Origin: Psychroflexus halocasei
Lineage (GTDB): Bacteria > Bacteroidota > Bacteroidia > Flavobacteriales > Flavobacteriaceae
NCBI RefSeq assembly: GCF_900107595.1
Contig: NZ_FNQF01000001.1
Location: forward strand, 1-64,000
Length of the DNA: 64,000 bases
Direction of reading: 5' to 3'
How positions within the stretch are numbered: the first letter of the stretch is position 1; each line of letters begins with the position of its first letter. Made by a program: the position numbers and the translations under genes. This document shows, piece by piece, positions 28,705 through 38,820 of this stretch. A model generated the notes under the pieces. It saw only the letters and a program-made list of their open reading frames with translations. It was not told the origin of the DNA and ran no database searches.

Positions 28705-30102
28705 ATGTCAGAAGTCAATCAGAAATCGGTTAATCAAACAGGAGTCAAAATTCACTTTTTGGGCGCTGCAAGAACTGTGACAGGTTCAAAATATCTTATT
28801 GAAACATCAGAAAAAAATATAATGGTTGATTGCGGCATGTTTCAAGGACTTAAAGAGCTGAGAGAGAAAAACTGGGAGAACTTGCCTATTGATGTTTCAA
28901 CTATTGATGTTGTTCTGCTAACCCATGGACATTTAGATCATACTGGATATCTACCGCGCTTAATTAAACAAGGTTTTAAAGGCCATATCATTGGTTCTGA
29001 ACCAACTCTAGCAATTGCTGAAATCATACTTCTGGACAGCGCAAAAATTCATGAGGAAGAAGCTGAAAAGGCCAATAAAGAAGGTTACTCCAAACATGAG
29101 CCTGCTCAACCTTTTTATACAATTCATGACGCAAACAGAACTATTCATCGATTCAAATCGGCAACTAAAGATCAATGGCATCAAATTAGTGAAAATATTC
29201 AGTTTCGGTTTAAGTACAACGGACATATCATCGGTTCTACTTTTATTGAATTATCCATCGAAGGAAAAACAATTGTATTTTCAGGAGATATAGGTCGTTT
29301 AAAAGATCCTTTACTTCATCCTCCATTAAAGCCACAGAAAGCTGATTTTCTCATCATGGAAAGCACTTACGGAAACAAGTTACATCCAGATCAAGATGTA
29401 TCACAAAAACTCATTCAACTGATTGATAAAACAATCAAGAATAAAGGAAATCTGATAATTCCCTCTTTTGCTGTAGAGCGCTTACAGACATTAATGTTTA
29501 TCTTATGGAAATTATACTTAAAAAATAAAATTCCAAACATTCCAATTGTTATTGATAGTCCTATGGGAAATAATGTGCTCTCAGTTTTTGAGCAATTTTC
29601 TGAGTGGCACAAATTAACCACACATGAATTTAAGGCGATGAATCAGCGTATGCAAATTGTAAGTTCTTACAAGGAAACTTGGGAAACTATTGATGATCCA
29701 CGTCCTAAAGTTGTCATTGCTGGTAGTGGCATGGTTACCGGTGGTCGAGTTTTAACCTACCTAAAACAAATGATCGATAAATCTAACACCAGTATTTTGC
29801 TCGTTGGCTACCAAGCTGAAGGGACAAGAGGTCGACAATTGCTAGAAGGTGCCAACGATCTAAAGTTTTTTGGAAAATTTTACCCAGTTAAAGCTGAAGT
29901 TCACCATATTGAAAGTTTATCAGCTCATGCAGATCAAGCAGAGATTCTAGACTGGATTTCTGAAATTAAAAACTCACCTGAAAAAGTATTTCTTGTTCAC
30001 GGTGAACCAACAGCTCAAGATGCGTTGCGCGTTAAGCTTAAAGACAAATTTAGCTGGGAAATCCTCTCACCAAAACTCAATGAGATTATAGAATTACAAT
30101 AA
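28705..30102 (+). CDS. MBL-fold beta-CASP metallo-hydrolase (predicted RNA-processing exonuclease)
   Basis: 465 residues. The metallo-beta-lactamase zinc motif THGHLDHTGYLPRL gives His74, His76, Asp78 and His79. FSGDIGR holds a further ligand, and the beta-CASP region includes SGMVTGGRVL. The C-terminal RMMBL motif is AEVHHIESLSAHADQAEILDWI then VFLVHGEP. Such proteins are CPSF73/RNase J relatives, usually nucleases of RNA. It is preceded 11 bases upstream by the Mrr-like nuclease gene, so the pair may act together. Confidence 0.88.
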   Translation: MSEVNQKSVNQTGVKIHFLGAARTVTGSKYLIETSEKNIMVDCGMFQGLKELREKNWENLPIDVSTIDVVLLTHGHLDHTGYLPRLIKQGFKGHIIGSEPTLAIAEIILLDSAKIHEEEAEKANKEGYSKHEPAQPFYTIHDANRTIHRFKSATKDQWHQISENIQFRFKYNGHIIGSTFIELSIEGKTIVFSGDIGRLKDPLLHPPLKPQKADFLIMESTYGNKLHPDQDVSQKLIQLIDKTIKNKGNLIIPSFAVERLQTLMFILWKLYLKNKIPNIPIVIDSPMGNNVLSVFEQFSEWHKLTTHEFKAMNQRMQIVSSYKETWETIDDPRPKVVIAGSGMVTGGRVLTYLKQMIDKSNTSILLVGYQAEGTRGRQLLEGANDLKFFGKFYPVKAEVHHIESLSAHADQAEILDWISEIKNSPEKVFLVHGEPTAQDALRVKLKDKFSWEILSPKLNEIIELQ

Positions 30103-30162
30103 ATTCAACCCGTTAAAGATTCAATATTCACCTTTACAAATCTTAATAAAATATTAATTTAT

Positions 30163-30184
30163 GTAACAATAGTTACTTACGTAA
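30163..30184. promoter_or_regulatory. two short palindromes upstream of the SQR-like gene
   Basis: GTAAC-AATA-GTTAC is followed at once by the 8-base palindrome TTACGTAA. They lie about 106-127 bases before the SQR-like start codon. They could be operator half-sites, but no regulator gene is adjacent. Confidence 0.25.
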
Positions 30185-30289
30185 AGATTTAGTAATCTTA
30201 AATTGCCTGTATCTAATCGATTGACATGCAATTTATTAAACTTAAAAAATTGCACATATTACAATCGTTAGTTCATAAAACTTAAAACT

Positions 30290-31747
30290 ATGGCTAAAAT
30301 AGTAATATTAGGAGCAGGCATTTCGGGACATGTTGCAGCATCTCATTTAAGAAGAAAGTTAAGTAAAAAACATGAAGTTGTTGTTGTTTCCCCTAACAGT
30401 AATTATCAATGGATCCCGTCTAACATTTGGGTAGGAGTTGGAAGAATGAAATCTAAACAACTACTTTTCCCACTTGCACCGCTTTATAAAAAGAAAAATA
30501 TACTCTTTAAACAAGCTAAGGTTGTCACCTTTCATCCAGAAGGCGATGAAAATATGGAACAGCCCTACGTTATTGCAGAATATGTTTCTGAAGATCAAAA
30601 AGGGAAAACTGAAAAAATCACTTATGATTATTTGATTAATGCCACTGGACCAAAGTTAAATTTTGATGCTACAGAAGGACTCAAACCAGGAACTAATAAA
30701 ACATTTTCAGTATGTACATACACACATGCTGAACACGCTTGGAGTAGTTTAGAGAAATTAATTCAAGAAATGAAAAATGGCAAGAAAGTTAAAATTGCTA
30801 TAGGTACTGGCCATGGAAAATCTACTTGTCAAGGTGCGGCATTTGAATACATTCTCAATGTAGATCAAGAATTAAGAAGACATAAAGTCAGAGATATGGC
30901 AGAACTCACATGGATCTCAAATGAGTACAGCTTAGGAGATTTCGGAATGGACGGAATGCTACTCAGTTACGGAAGCAACATCATGAAGTCACACGAGATG
31001 ATTGAAATGGTTTTTGAAGATCGTGATATCAAATGGATTTTAGGAGCTGCTGTCAATAAAATTGAGGACGGAATAGCTCATTATGAAAACTTGGAAGGTG
31101 AAAAAAAGTCAATTGAATATGATTTCGCCATGCTTATCCCAGCATTTTCAGGTCATGGATTTAAAGCTTATGATAAAAACAACAATGATATCACCGAAAA
31201 ACTTTTTAAAGGATTTATGATTGTTGATGCTGACTATACACCAAAACCCTATGAAGAATGGAGAGTTCAAGACTGGCCTGAAACCTATCAAAATCCGAGT
31301 TACGAAAATATTTTTGCTCCAGGGATTGCCTTTGCGCCTCCACACAGTATTTCTAAACCTAGAAAAAGCAAAAACGGAACTGAAATTTTCCCAGCACCAC
31401 CAAGAACAGGAATGCCATCAGGGATAACAGCAAAACTAGTTGCAGACAATATCATTGATAGCATAAATCAAGGTGTTGAAAAAAGAACACATAAAGGGTC
31501 TATGGGAAATATGGGAGCTGCTTGTATAGCATCAGCAGGCTTTGGCTTAACCAAAGGCAGTGGCGTCAGTATAACAACTTTCCCTGTTGTTCCAGATTAT
31601 GAAAAATATCCTGACACACAAGGAAGAAAGCTAGGTAAAACATTTGGAGAAATTGGTTTAGCAGGTCACTGGTTAAAACTAACACTACACTATGCTTTTA
31701 TGTATAAAGCTAAAATGAAACCCTTTTGGTATTTATTGCCAGAATAA
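30290..31747 (+). CDS. sulfide:quinone oxidoreductase-like FAD protein
   Basis: 485 residues. The FAD-binding loop VILGAGISGHVAASHL is at the N-terminus, and NYQWIPSNIWVGVG follows as in SQR relatives. Three cysteines, Cys142 (SVCTYTHAE), Cys180 (STCQGAAFE) and Cys412 (GAACIASAG), are spaced like the three redox cysteines of sulfide:quinone oxidoreductases. A role in sulfide oxidation with electrons to the quinone pool is inferred. C-terminal amphipathic segments could bind the membrane. A 46-codon gene follows after 18 bases. Confidence 0.75.
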   Translation: MAKIVILGAGISGHVAASHLRRKLSKKHEVVVVSPNSNYQWIPSNIWVGVGRMKSKQLLFPLAPLYKKKNILFKQAKVVTFHPEGDENMEQPYVIAEYVSEDQKGKTEKITYDYLINATGPKLNFDATEGLKPGTNKTFSVCTYTHAEHAWSSLEKLIQEMKNGKKVKIAIGTGHGKSTCQGAAFEYILNVDQELRRHKVRDMAELTWISNEYSLGDFGMDGMLLSYGSNIMKSHEMIEMVFEDRDIKWILGAAVNKIEDGIAHYENLEGEKKSIEYDFAMLIPAFSGHGFKAYDKNNNDITEKLFKGFMIVDADYTPKPYEEWRVQDWPETYQNPSYENIFAPGIAFAPPHSISKPRKSKNGTEIFPAPPRTGMPSGITAKLVADNIIDSINQGVEKRTHKGSMGNMGAACIASAGFGLTKGSGVSITTFPVVPDYEKYPDTQGRKLGKTFGEIGLAGHWLKLTLHYAFMYKAKMKPFWYLLPE

Positions 31748-31765
31748 AATTATAAAAAATACATT

Positions 31766-31906
31766 ATGACACGACGAATATCAAAATACAAGCGATTTGT
31801 AATGATGAACCCCATCATACAGTTTTTCAAATATATTTATTTAAGCCTAAAGGTAATGCTTATCGTTGCTGGAGGACATGGCGGAACGCGTAAGAATGTC
31901 AATTAA
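31766..31906 (+). CDS. 46-residue membrane-associated peptide downstream of the SQR-like gene
   Basis: ATG to TAA, 46 codons. The peptide starts MTRRISKYKR, has a hydrophobic segment of about 20 residues (FFKYIYLSLKVMLIVAG), and ends GGHGGTRKNVN. The basic N-terminus, single helix and Gly/His tail look designed rather than random. It starts 18 bases after the SQR-like gene and precedes a terminator hairpin, so it belongs to the same transcript. I suggest it is a small partner of the flavoprotein; no function is known to me. Confidence 0.6.
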   Translation: MTRRISKYKRFVMMNPIIQFFKYIYLSLKVMLIVAGGHGGTRKNVN

Positions 31907-31950
31907 AAGAATTTTAGACAATCTCAATTGACTTTACTTATGTTTTCAAA

Positions 31951-31981
31951 AAGCCGTCTCACTTATATAGTAAGACGGCTT
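31951..31981 (+). terminator. terminator-like hairpin after the SQR transcript
   Basis: AAGCCGTCT / AGACGGCTT, a 9-base stem with a 13-base loop. The T-run after it is poor, so it may be weak. Confidence 0.45.
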
Positions 31982-32013
31982 CTAATTAACACTATAAACT
32001 AATTCTATTAATC

Positions 32014-32045
32014 AAAAAACCCGAAAATCAGTTGATTTTCGGGTT
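32014..32045 (-). terminator. intrinsic terminator of tRNA-Gln
   Basis: Perfect 13-base stem AACCCGAAAATCA / TGATTTTCGGGTT. On the minus strand it is followed by a T-run, and it lies eight bases after the tRNA 3' end. Confidence 0.85.
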
Positions 32046-32052
32046 AATCTTG

Positions 32053-32125
32053 TTGGCCTACTAGGGCTCGAACCTAGACTCTTCTGGACCAAAACCAGAT
32101 GTGTTGCCAGTTACACCATAGGCCA
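32053..32125 (-). tRNA. tRNA-Gln (anticodon TTG)
   Basis: Minus strand, 73 bases, full cloverleaf. The acceptor stem TGGCCTA pairs with TAGGCCA; the anticodon stem TCTGG/CCAGA encloses the loop with anticodon TTG; the T-arm contains GGTTCGAGCC; the discriminator base is A. CCA is not encoded. It has its own consensus promoter and terminator. Confidence 0.97.
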
Positions 32126-32138
32126 CAATTTCGGTTTG

Positions 32139-32168
32139 CAAATATAAACTCTATTTCTGATTCTCCAA
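32139..32168 (-). promoter_or_regulatory. tRNA-Gln promoter, Bacteroidetes consensus
   Basis: Minus strand TTG, exactly 19 bases, then TATATTTG, a full consensus match ending 14 bases before the tRNA. Confidence 0.75.
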
Positions 32169-32292
32169 ATAAAAAACAGAAAAAAATTAAACTTTTTTAA
32201 AAAGCTTTATTTATTAGATATTCATAAAGGTTCAATAACAGGGATTTACTTTTAATTATAATCCTTATTTTCGCCTCAAATAATTTTAAAAA

Positions 32293-35200
32293 ATGAAGCA
32301 CATTAATTTCTCTTTTTGGAATAAATTACTGGCATGGGTTGCATTTGCAATTGCTTTGATCACTTTTGCGTTAACTGCGGAACCGACTGCTAGCTTCTGG
32401 GATGCTGGAGAATATATATCAACATCTGCAAAACTTCAGGTTGGGCACCCTCCTGGCGCTCCTTTTTATCAAATTTTCGGTGCATTTTTCTCCATGTTTG
32501 CTACAGATGAAACTCAAATCGCCTTTATGGTTAATTTGATGTCTGGTGTAGCTTCTGCATTTACTGTGCTTTTCATGTTTTGGTCTATTACTCTTATTCT
32601 TAAGAAAATTGTGAAGAATGTAGATCAAAGCTCTAATGCGACTAAAATAGCTGTTCTTGCAAGTAGTTTTATTGGAGCGACAAGTTTCACTTTCACTGAT
32701 AGCTTTTGGTTCTCTGCTGTTGAAGCTGAAGTTTACGCCATGGCAATTTGCATCATGTCAGCGATGTTCTACGTCGGTTTACTATGGGAAAGAGATATGC
32801 ATAAGCCTCGTGGTAACAGATGGTTTATTTTAATTTGCTTGATGATTGGTTTATCATTTGGTGTGCATTTTATGGGCTTATTGACAATACCTGCCATCGG
32901 ATTGCTTTATTATTTCAAAAACACTAAAAAAGTAACCACCAAGAATTTCATCATTGCTCACGTTATTGTTGTCGCAATTTTACTATTTATCTTTAAATTT
33001 CTATTACCCTACACATTAACTCTTTTTGGTACGATTGAAGTTTTTGTCGTTAATAATTTCGGCTTACCATTTCACTCAGGGACAATCTTGACAGGAATCG
33101 GCTTAATTGCTTTGATCTATTTCGCTTTGCGTTACACACGTCAACACAATTATAAACTCATCAATACCATTATTTTAGGAATCCTGTTTATTTTTATAGG
33201 TTTTTCAAGTTGGATCATGCTTCCTATTCGTGCAAATGCAGGAACAGTGATTAATGAAAATAACCCAAGCAGTGCGCGTGCACTTCTCGCCTATTACAAC
33301 CGTGAACAATATCCTGAACAAAAACTTTTTTATGGCCCTCAATTCACTGAAGCTTTTGCTGGTTTAGATCCAGATAATCCATATTTCGACGACGAGCCTT
33401 TGTACGAAATGGACAGAGAAAAAGGTGAGTATGTGATCGTTAATAATTACAAAAATCACAATCAAAATACTGATGATGCACATAAAGCATTTTTAGCGAG
33501 AATGTGGAGTACTGAGCATGCTGAAAATTATCTGAAATTTACTGGACCACTCGAAGTCAACGTCAAACAGGAATATCTTGGAGAGCAAGAACTTGTTAAC
33601 AGCGTCCGAAAAATTAATAATGATTATGCGCTTGGCAAAATTTCAGATGAAGAATATGTTGGTTTTTTAAAGCAAATTTCACAATACGTGAATATCGGCA
33701 AACCTTCAACTGCCTCTAATTTCAATTATTTATTCCAATTTCAAATGGGATATATGTATTGGCGATATTTCATGTGGAACTTTGTTGGTCGACAAAATGA
33801 TACACAAGGAAAATTGACTAATTTCAATGGAAACTGGCTGAGTGGCATTGATTTTATAGATGAAATGTTTATCGGCAGCCAAAAAAATCTTCCAGATGAA
33901 GTGAAGTATAATAAAGCGAGAAACACTTATTTCTTCTTACCACTAATCTTAGGAATTATCGGACTCATATTTCATTTTAGAAAAGATATCAACTTCTTTT
34001 GGGTCTTGATGGTTTTCTTCTTATTTACTGGAATTGCCTTAAAAATATATCTTAACGAACGTCCATTTGAGCCACGTGAACGCGATTATGCTTTAGTCGG
34101 TTCATTTTATGTATTTGCTATCTGGATTGGGATTGGCGTATTTGCAATCTTTGATTTTCTAAAAGATAAAATTTCACCTAAAATAGTCGCTCCCCTTGTT
34201 GGTATCGTCTGTTTAATAGCCGTTCCTGGACTGTTAGCGCAACAAAATTGGGATGATCACGATAGATCCGATAGATATACAACTCTAGCGATGGCTAAAA
34301 AATATCTTGATGCTGTCGAAGAGAACGGCATACTATTTACAATAGGTGATAACGATACTTTTGCCCTTTGGTATGCGCAAGAAATTGAAGGCTATCGCCG
34401 AGATGTGCGAACGATTAACACCAGCTTGTTTGCGACAGATTGGTATATTGACCAGATGAAGCGAAAAGCTTACACATCCGATCCAGTTAAAACAATTCTG
34501 GAGCATGATGACTTTGTTTATAGTGTAAACGACGCTGTTTTTTTTAGAGAAGATCCACGATTCCCGGAAAGATTAAATATCAAAAAATGGATGCAATACA
34601 TAAAAAGTGATAATCCTTCTACAAAAGAGGAATTAGAAAATGGACAAATTTACAATACTTTTCCAACTAAAAAACTGAGTTTACCCGTCAATATTGACAA
34701 TGCAATTGTAGCTCAAAGTTTAGATGAAAAAGATAGAAATAAAGCGGTTGACACCATCAATTTCACTTTAGGAAACAATGTTATTTACAAGAACAGAATG
34801 ATGATGCTTGATGTTCTCGCCTCAAATGAATGGGAACGCCCAATTTACTTTACTGGAGGAAGTTATTCTGATGCTGATTATATCTGGTTAAAAGATTATT
34901 TACAGCTTGAAGGTATTGTTTATAAACTCACACCCATCAAAACAAAAGTGAATCCTGAAAATCCTTTTGATATGGGACGTATAGATTCTGACAAAATGTA
35001 CGAACAAGTCATGCAATGGGAATGGGGCAACTTAGGAAGTGACAAAATTTATCACGACCCTGAAACACGTAAAAATGCAATTACTTACAGAAGTAATTTG
35101 GCAAGACTCGTTGAAGTTTTATTGAAAGAAGGTAAAAATGATAAAGCAGAAAAAATTCTTGACTTAGCGATGGAAAAAATGCCAGTAAAATACTTTGGCT

Positions 35201-35595
35201 TTGATTCATTGTTAGAACCTTTTATTTTAGGCTATTATGAAATAGGAAAACCTGAAGAAGCCAGAGAGATATGGTATGAGGTTGCAACAAAACATCAGCA
35301 ATGGCTCACTTATTATTCTGGTTTAAAACAAGAAAATCAAATCGATGCTTTTCAAAATATCTATGGCGAAATTGAGAAATACAGGAGCTTAGTTGACATT
35401 CTTGTTATTGCGCAAGATGAAGAAATCATGAAAGATGAAGCAACCAAATTTAATGGATACATAGATATGTTTGCTCATTTCTTTAATGATCAACCAGAAA
35501 GTGAAATTCCTGTTGATGAAATCGACAATCTTTCAAATGATCAACAGAAAGACTCTGTTAACCTTTTTGAAGGCACAGAGATGATTTCAAATTAA
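32293..35595 (+). CDS. DUF2723 membrane protein, predicted glycosyltransferase (TMEM260-like)
   Basis: 1100 residues. The N-terminal half has about 10-12 membrane helices with the DUF2723 signature TAEPTASFWDAGEYISTSAKLQVGHPPGAPFYQ; the acidic D-x-G-E loop resembles the catalytic aspartate loop of GT-C glycosyltransferases. The C-terminal ~300 residues are soluble and helical, TPR-like. The human relative TMEM260 is a protein O-mannosyltransferase, so a role in O-glycosylation of exported proteins is plausible but inferred. A polysaccharide deacetylase gene follows after four bases. Confidence 0.8.
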   Translation: MKHINFSFWNKLLAWVAFAIALITFALTAEPTASFWDAGEYISTSAKLQVGHPPGAPFYQIFGAFFSMFATDETQIAFMVNLMSGVASAFTVLFMFWSITLILKKIVKNVDQSSNATKIAVLASSFIGATSFTFTDSFWFSAVEAEVYAMAICIMSAMFYVGLLWERDMHKPRGNRWFILICLMIGLSFGVHFMGLLTIPAIGLLYYFKNTKKVTTKNFIIAHVIVVAILLFIFKFLLPYTLTLFGTIEVFVVNNFGLPFHSGTILTGIGLIALIYFALRYTRQHNYKLINTIILGILFIFIGFSSWIMLPIRANAGTVINENNPSSARALLAYYNREQYPEQKLFYGPQFTEAFAGLDPDNPYFDDEPLYEMDREKGEYVIVNNYKNHNQNTDDAHKAFLARMWSTEHAENYLKFTGPLEVNVKQEYLGEQELVNSVRKINNDYALGKISDEEYVGFLKQISQYVNIGKPSTASNFNYLFQFQMGYMYWRYFMWNFVGRQNDTQGKLTNFNGNWLSGIDFIDEMFIGSQKNLPDEVKYNKARNTYFFLPLILGIIGLIFHFRKDINFFWVLMVFFLFTGIALKIYLNERPFEPRERDYALVGSFYVFAIWIGIGVFAIFDFLKDKISPKIVAPLVGIVCLIAVPGLLAQQNWDDHDRSDRYTTLAMAKKYLDAVEENGILFTIGDNDTFALWYAQEIEGYRRDVRTINTSLFATDWYIDQMKRKAYTSDPVKTILEHDDFVYSVNDAVFFREDPRFPERLNIKKWMQYIKSDNPSTKEELENGQIYNTFPTKKLSLPVNIDNAIVAQSLDEKDRNKAVDTINFTLGNNVIYKNRMMMLDVLASNEWERPIYFTGGSYSDADYIWLKDYLQLEGIVYKLTPIKTKVNPENPFDMGRIDSDKMYEQVMQWEWGNLGSDKIYHDPETRKNAITYRSNLARLVEVLLKEGKNDKAEKILDLAMEKMPVKYFGFDSLLEPFILGYYEIGKPEEAREIWYEVATKHQQWLTYYSGLKQENQIDAFQNIYGEIEKYRSLVDILVIAQDEEIMKDEATKFNGYIDMFAHFFNDQPESEIPVDEIDNLSNDQQKDSVNLFEGTEMISN

Positions 35596-35599
35596 AAAT

Positions 35600-36220
35600 A
35601 TGAAAAGCAGTGTTTTTCTGAAACTTCTTTTTCCAAAAAGACACTGGAAAATAAAACCTCATCATCAAAAGATATATCTCACTTTTGATGATGGGCCAAT
35701 TCCAGAAGTAACACCATGGGTTCTATCGCTTTTAAAAAAATATAACGCTAAGGCAACTTTTTTTTGTATTGGTGAAAACATCGAGAAGCACCCTGATGTT
35801 TTTAAACAAATTATTGCTGATGGTCATGCAATAGGGAATCACACCTTCAATCATTTGAATGGCTGGAAAACCTCAACAAATGATTATCTCAATAACATAG
35901 TAAAGACACAGAACATCATAGAATCTCATGGCGTAAAAACAAAATTGTTTAGGCCACCTTACGGAAGATGTACAAATAAACAAACTCACATATTATTGGA
36001 GCAAGGAAAAGAAATCATTATGTGGGATATTCTCACAAGGGATTATGATCAGGGAACCTCTAAAGAAAAATGTTTAGAAATCTATCATAAAAACCATGAA
36101 GTTGGAAGTGTTGTTGTACTTCATGATAGCTTAAAAGCTTATCTAAATCTGAAGCATATTTTACCTCGGATATTAGAGTCGAAACCTGCTCATCTTAATT
36201 TTGATAAAATCAACTTATAA
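35600..36220 (+). CDS. polysaccharide deacetylase (NodB-homology) family protein
   Basis: 206 residues. The NodB metal triad is Asp31 in TFDDGP, His81 and His85 in GNHTFNHLNG. The RPPYGR motif and a C-terminal VVLHDS complete the active site. This fold removes N- or O-acetyl groups from glycans such as peptidoglycan. No signal peptide is evident. Located four bases after the DUF2723 gene, suggesting one envelope-glycan transcript. Confidence 0.88.
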   Translation: MKSSVFLKLLFPKRHWKIKPHHQKIYLTFDDGPIPEVTPWVLSLLKKYNAKATFFCIGENIEKHPDVFKQIIADGHAIGNHTFNHLNGWKTSTNDYLNNIVKTQNIIESHGVKTKLFRPPYGRCTNKQTHILLEQGKEIIMWDILTRDYDQGTSKEKCLEIYHKNHEVGSVVVLHDSLKAYLNLKHILPRILESKPAHLNFDKINL

Positions 36221-36221
36221 A

Positions 36222-36254
36222 AAAAGCTGCTAAGAAATTGTCAAAGCAGCTTTT
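36222..36254. terminator. bidirectional terminator between convergent genes
   Basis: AAAAGCTGCT / AGCAGCTTTT, a 10-base stem with A on the left and T on the right. It can serve both the deacetylase transcript (plus) and the copper module (minus). Confidence 0.75.
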
Positions 36255-36275
36255 GATCTTTAGTTTATCTAATAA

Positions 36276-36488
36276 CTATTGAATTGGTTCAGCTTTAAAG
36301 CCAATCTCTATCAACGCATCAGAGACTTCTTTTTCAGAAATTGAATCTGATTTGACTGTTAATATTTTATCCTCATGGCCTGTGTCAACTTCCCAAGAAT
36401 TGATTTTGTCATGATTATCTAATATTGGTTTCACTTTAGAAACACAGTTACCACAGTTTATTGTTGATTTAAATTTTAAAGTTTTCAT
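36276..36488 (-). CDS. heavy-metal-associated (HMA) copper chaperone-like protein
   Basis: About 70 residues with a single HMA domain: metal-binding CxxC in STINCGNCVSKVKP near the N-terminus and a C-terminal EKEVSDALIEIGFKAEPI. I use the ATG at 36488; another lies three codons upstream at 36497. It starts 18 bases after copA on the same strand and probably delivers copper to that ATPase (CopZ-like). Confidence 0.85.
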   Translation of the reverse strand: MKTLKFKSTINCGNCVSKVKPILDNHDKINSWEVDTGHEDKILTVKSDSISEKEVSDALIEIGFKAEPIQ

Positions 36489-36506
36489 GAATTTCATTTT
36501 TTAATA

Positions 36507-38729
36507 TTAAAGTTTGATTTGTTTTAAACGTAAGCTATTTGTCACAACAGAAACACTACTAAAAGCCATTGCAATACCTGCAATCATTGGGTCAAGCAAA
36601 AATCCATTAATCGGATAAAGAATACCTGCTGCAATCGGAATACCGATGATGTTGTAAATAAATGCCCAAAATAAATTCTGTCTCACGCCTAAAACAGTTT
36701 TATGTGATAGCTTTAAAGCTTGAGGAATTTTCTTTAAGTCGGATGTGGTTAAAGTCATTTTAGCTACTTCCATAGCCACGTCAGAGCCTTTACCTATTGC
36801 AATACTCAAATCAGCTAAAGCTAAAGCTTCAGAATCATTAATACCGTCTCCAACCATCGCAACTATTTTTCCTTCTGATTGAAGTTTTTTAACGAAAGCG
36901 GATTTATCAGCTGGCAAAACCTCAGCTTGATAATTTTTGATACCAACAGTCTCAGCAACGGCTTTAGCAGTAGGCTTATTATCACCCGTTAGCATGTAGA
37001 TCTCGTGACCTTTACTTTGCAAGTCTTGAATAGCTTCCCTAGAACTTTCTTTGATTTCATCAGCAATACCAAATACACCTAAAACCTTATCCTCATCGCT
37101 AAAGTAAATAACTGTTTTAGCTTCATTTTGAAGTCTTTCTGCCTTTTTAGATAAGCTAGAATCTAAATTAATATCTTGATCATTAATCAAAGCTTCGTTA
37201 CTAATAAAGTATTTCTTGCCAGTCTCAAACAAAGCTTCTACACCTTTACCTGTGATGCTTTCAAAGGATTTCACATTAACCTTTGATAAATCTACTTTAT
37301 CAAAATAATCAACAACTGCTGAGGCTAATGGATGCTCAGATTCTTTTTCAATTGTTATTAAAGTTGCTTTATAATAATCGATTTCTTGCAATTCCTCCAA
37401 CCAAATCTCGTCAGTTAACACAGGCTTACCTTCTGTTATTGTCCCTGTTTTATCAAGAATAATTGTATCTACTTTATGCGCAATCTCTAAGCTTTCAGCA
37501 TCTTTAATTAAGATGTTATTTTCAGCACCTTTACCGACGCCAACCATAATTGCTGTTGGTGTTGCCAGGCCCAAGGCACAAGGGCAAGCGATAACGAGGA
37601 CAGCCACAGAGGTTAAAATTGCATGCGTGAAAGCATCTTGCCCACCAAAAATCATCCATATAATAAATGTAATCACGGCGATACTCATCACAACTGGCAC
37701 AAAAATTCCAGCAATTTTATCAACCATTTTTTGCACAGGTGCTTTACTTCCTTGTGCTTCTTTGACCGTTTTAATAATTGAAGCCAAGAAAGTCTCTGAT
37801 CCTACTTTTTCAGATACAAATTGAAAACTTCCTTTTTGGTTAATTGTTCCTGCATAAACTTTTTCGCCTTCATGTTTTTCAACAGGAAGCGGTTCGCCAG
37901 TAATCATACTTTCATCAACATGTGAATGACCTTTACTCACCTCACCGTCAACAGGAATTTTCTCACCTGGTTTTACGGCAATTGTTTGTCCGATTTGAAC
38001 ATCTTTAATCGGTATTTCTTTTTCTGAGTCACCTTCAATAATGCGCAAGGTTTTAGGCTGTAAACCCATCAGCTTTTTAAGTGCTGTTGATGTATTAGAT
38101 TTTGCTTTAGCTTCTAATAATCGACCAAGCAAAATGAACGTGATAATCACTGTTGCTGCTTCAAAATAAACATGCGCATCTAAGCCTTTGCTTAACCAAA
38201 ACTGTGGATAAACAGTATTGAAAACACTAAAAACAAATGCAATACTTGTACTTAGTGCAACAAGTGTATCCATGTTTGCTCTTCCTAACTTGGCTTGTTT
38301 TATCGCATTTTTAAAAAAATCCTGACCAAACCAAAAGAGAACAGGTAAAGTAAGCACAAGTGAGATCCAGCGCCCAGGAATCCACTCCATAAAAAACATC
38401 CCAAAAATAAAAACAGGTAATGTGAAAATAGCAGACCAAATAAGATTCCTTTTCAGTTTCTTATAATCTTTTTGGGCAAGTTCATCGCTAATATCATCAG
38501 CGTTTTCTTCATCTAGAATAATATCGAAACCTGCCTTTTGAACTGCTTTTTTAAATTGAGTTTCGTCTTGATTTTGACGGTAATCTATGGCTACAGAATG
38601 TGTTGCAAAGTTGACATTTGCAGCATCAACGCCATCAATATTTGAAAGGACAGTTTCAACACTGGAGGCGCAACCTGCACAGCTCATTCCAGTCACTGAA
38701 AAAGTCTTTTTTTGAGTTTTTGTTGACAT
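36507..38729 (-). CDS. copA: copper-translocating P-type ATPase
   Basis: 740 residues, P1B-type ATPase. One N-terminal HMA domain (Cys17 and Cys20 in [10 protein letters not shown]), eight membrane helices, the ion-site CPC in [13 protein letters not shown], phosphorylation motif DKTGT, nucleotide motif SEHPLASA, and hinge [12 protein letters not shown]. The CPC and single CxxC fit Cu(I) export. It sits between an HMA-AraC regulator and an HMA chaperone gene, all on the minus strand. Confidence 0.95.
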   Translation of the reverse strand: MSTKTQKKTFSVTGMSCAGCASSVETVLSNIDGVDAANVNFATHSVAIDYRQNQDETQFKKAVQKAGFDIILDEENADDISDELAQKDYKKLKRNLIWSAIFTLPVFIFGMFFMEWIPGRWISLVLTLPVLFWFGQDFFKNAIKQAKLGRANMDTLVALSTSIAFVFSVFNTVYPQFWLSKGLDAHVYFEAATVIITFILLGRLLEAKAKSNTSTALKKLMGLQPKTLRIIEGDSEKEIPIKDVQIGQTIAVKPGEKIPVDGEVSKGHSHVDESMITGEPLPVEKHEGEKVYAGTINQKGSFQFVSEKVGSETFLASIIKTVKEAQGSKAPVQKMVDKIAGIFVPVVMSIAVITFIIWMIFGGQDAFTHAILTSVAVLVIACPCALGLATPTAIMVGVGKGAENNILIKDAESLEIAHKVDTIILDKTGTITEGKPVLTDEIWLEELQEIDYYKATLITIEKESEHPLASAVVDYFDKVDLSKVNVKSFESITGKGVEALFETGKKYFISNEALINDQDINLDSSLSKKAERLQNEAKTVIYFSDEDKVLGVFGIADEIKESSREAIQDLQSKGHEIYMLTGDNKPTAKAVAETVGIKNYQAEVLPADKSAFVKKLQSEGKIVAMVGDGINDSEALALADLSIAIGKGSDVAMEVAKMTLTTSDLKKIPQALKLSHKTVLGVRQNLFWAFIYNIIGIPIAAGILYPINGFLLDPMIAGIAMAFSSVSVVTNSLRLKQIKL

Positions 38730-38820
38730 TATTTTATTTCTTTTGAATGTTCAAAGTTCATCAAAAACAAATAAAATCACTTATAGTTTAAGCTGAAAAA
38801 ATTATGAAATTCTCACGATT

